A stretch of 38,144 nucleotides of DNA, from the NCBI GenBank assembly GCA_944387285.1, contig CALXEH010000018.1:1-38144 (forward strand), in the 5' to 3' direction. The stretch comes from an uncultured Oscillospiraceae bacterium. Its GTDB lineage: Bacteria > Bacillota > Clostridia > Oscillospirales > Oscillospiraceae. Of this stretch, positions 37,968 to 38,144 are shown in pieces. Under the pieces are notes generated by a model. The model saw only the letters and a list, made by a program, of their open reading frames with translations. It did no database searches and had not been told where the DNA came from. The translations under genes and the position numbers were made by a program. How positions within the stretch are numbered: the first letter of the stretch is position 1; every line of letters starts with the position of its first letter.

Positions 37968-38144
37968 AGAGAGCCAAGAAAGCGCGGCCGGCCCAGCAGC
38001 ACCGAAGACGGCGAACATGTCTACACCGGCCTGTTCGGCTATGTCGGCAGCGGCGGCGTGGTGAAGAACCTGAGCATAGCGGACAGCTATATCTCCGGCA
38101 GCTTAAGCGACATCGCGAGCGGCTTCGGCCTCGCCGTCATTGGC
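37968..38144 (+). CDS. GLUG-repeat protein fragment (runs off the right edge)
   Basis: Directly after the TAA of the preceding fragment, the same frame stays open to the window end and reads TEDGEHVYTGLFGYVGSGGVV, KNLSIADSYISGS and GFGLAVIG, typical of GLUG-repeat surface proteins. No start codon, ribosome site or terminator separates it from the previous gene, so its N-terminus is also missing. It resembles in type, not in exact sequence, the GLUG fragment at 2360-3673. Confidence 0.6.

Overview
The window looks like a chromosomal piece of a GC-rich, anaerobic Gram-positive gut bacterium (Bacillota, Clostridia, probably Oscillospirales-like). The evidence is a 1627-residue S-layer-homology surface protein, GLUG-repeat proteins, a lipoprotein-type peptide-binding protein, SigA-type promoters lying in AT-rich intergenic islands between GC-rich genes, and a VTC/DUF4956/Cthe_2159-like cell-surface operon of the kind seen in Clostridia. 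Isoleucine is very often encoded by ATA despite the high GC. I see no rRNA, tRNA, IS element or CRISPR array.

Layout. (1) 1-4.0 kb: an MMPL/RND exporter, a GLUG-repeat protein and a cytidylate-kinase-like protein, each cut and fused to the next at GC-rich joints. (2) 4.0-8.9 kb, minus strand: one intact secreted SLH beta-helix protein. (3) 9.0-11.7 kb: a beta-helix fragment, an ArsR repressor and a PF03773 permease sharing two identical 16-bp palindromic operators, a thioredoxin-like stub and a clipped GNAT acetyltransferase. (4) 11.7-18.6 kb, minus strand: a complete Opp/Dpp ABC importer operon (binding protein, two permeases, two ATPases) followed by a VOC protein and a nitroreductase. (5) 18.9-22.7 kb: a molybdenum module consisting of a TorD-like chaperone fused to a DMSO-reductase-family enzyme, a four-cluster ferredoxin and MobA. 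(6) 22.8-35.7 kb: a large sugar-acid-type catabolic cluster (two D-2-hydroxyacid dehydrogenases, YhcH/YiaL protein, AroE-like dehydrogenase, cupin glucose-6-phosphate isomerase, GntR regulator, phosphotriesterase-like lactonase, ketopantoate-reductase-like enzyme, KDPG aldolase, three tandem DeoC-like proteins, an enolase-superfamily dehydratase and an FGGY kinase). (7) 35.8-38.1 kb: a response regulator, histidine kinase, VTC polymerase, DUF4956 and Cthe_2159-like genes in a plausible operon order, but with internal or terminal pieces missing from each.

How it works together. Five near-identical sites with the core TGTNATNACA lie at the start of the ABC importer operon, both hydroxyacid-dehydrogenase units, the AroE-like unit and the KPR-eda-deoC-dehydratase-kinase operon. 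This links regions 4 and 6 into one regulon, most simply controlled by the GntR/UTRA protein encoded in the middle. The inferred flow is import, lactone opening, oxidation/reduction and isomerisation, dehydration to a 2-keto-3-deoxy acid, phosphorylation and aldol cleavage. The substrate cannot be read from sequence. The molybdoenzyme module is divergent from the importer and may act on the same substrate, but that is inference.

Caution. The ends of the window carry about a dozen deletion-like joints while 11.7-35.8 kb looks intact. These may be real gene decay or an assembly/amplification artefact; read mapping would decide.
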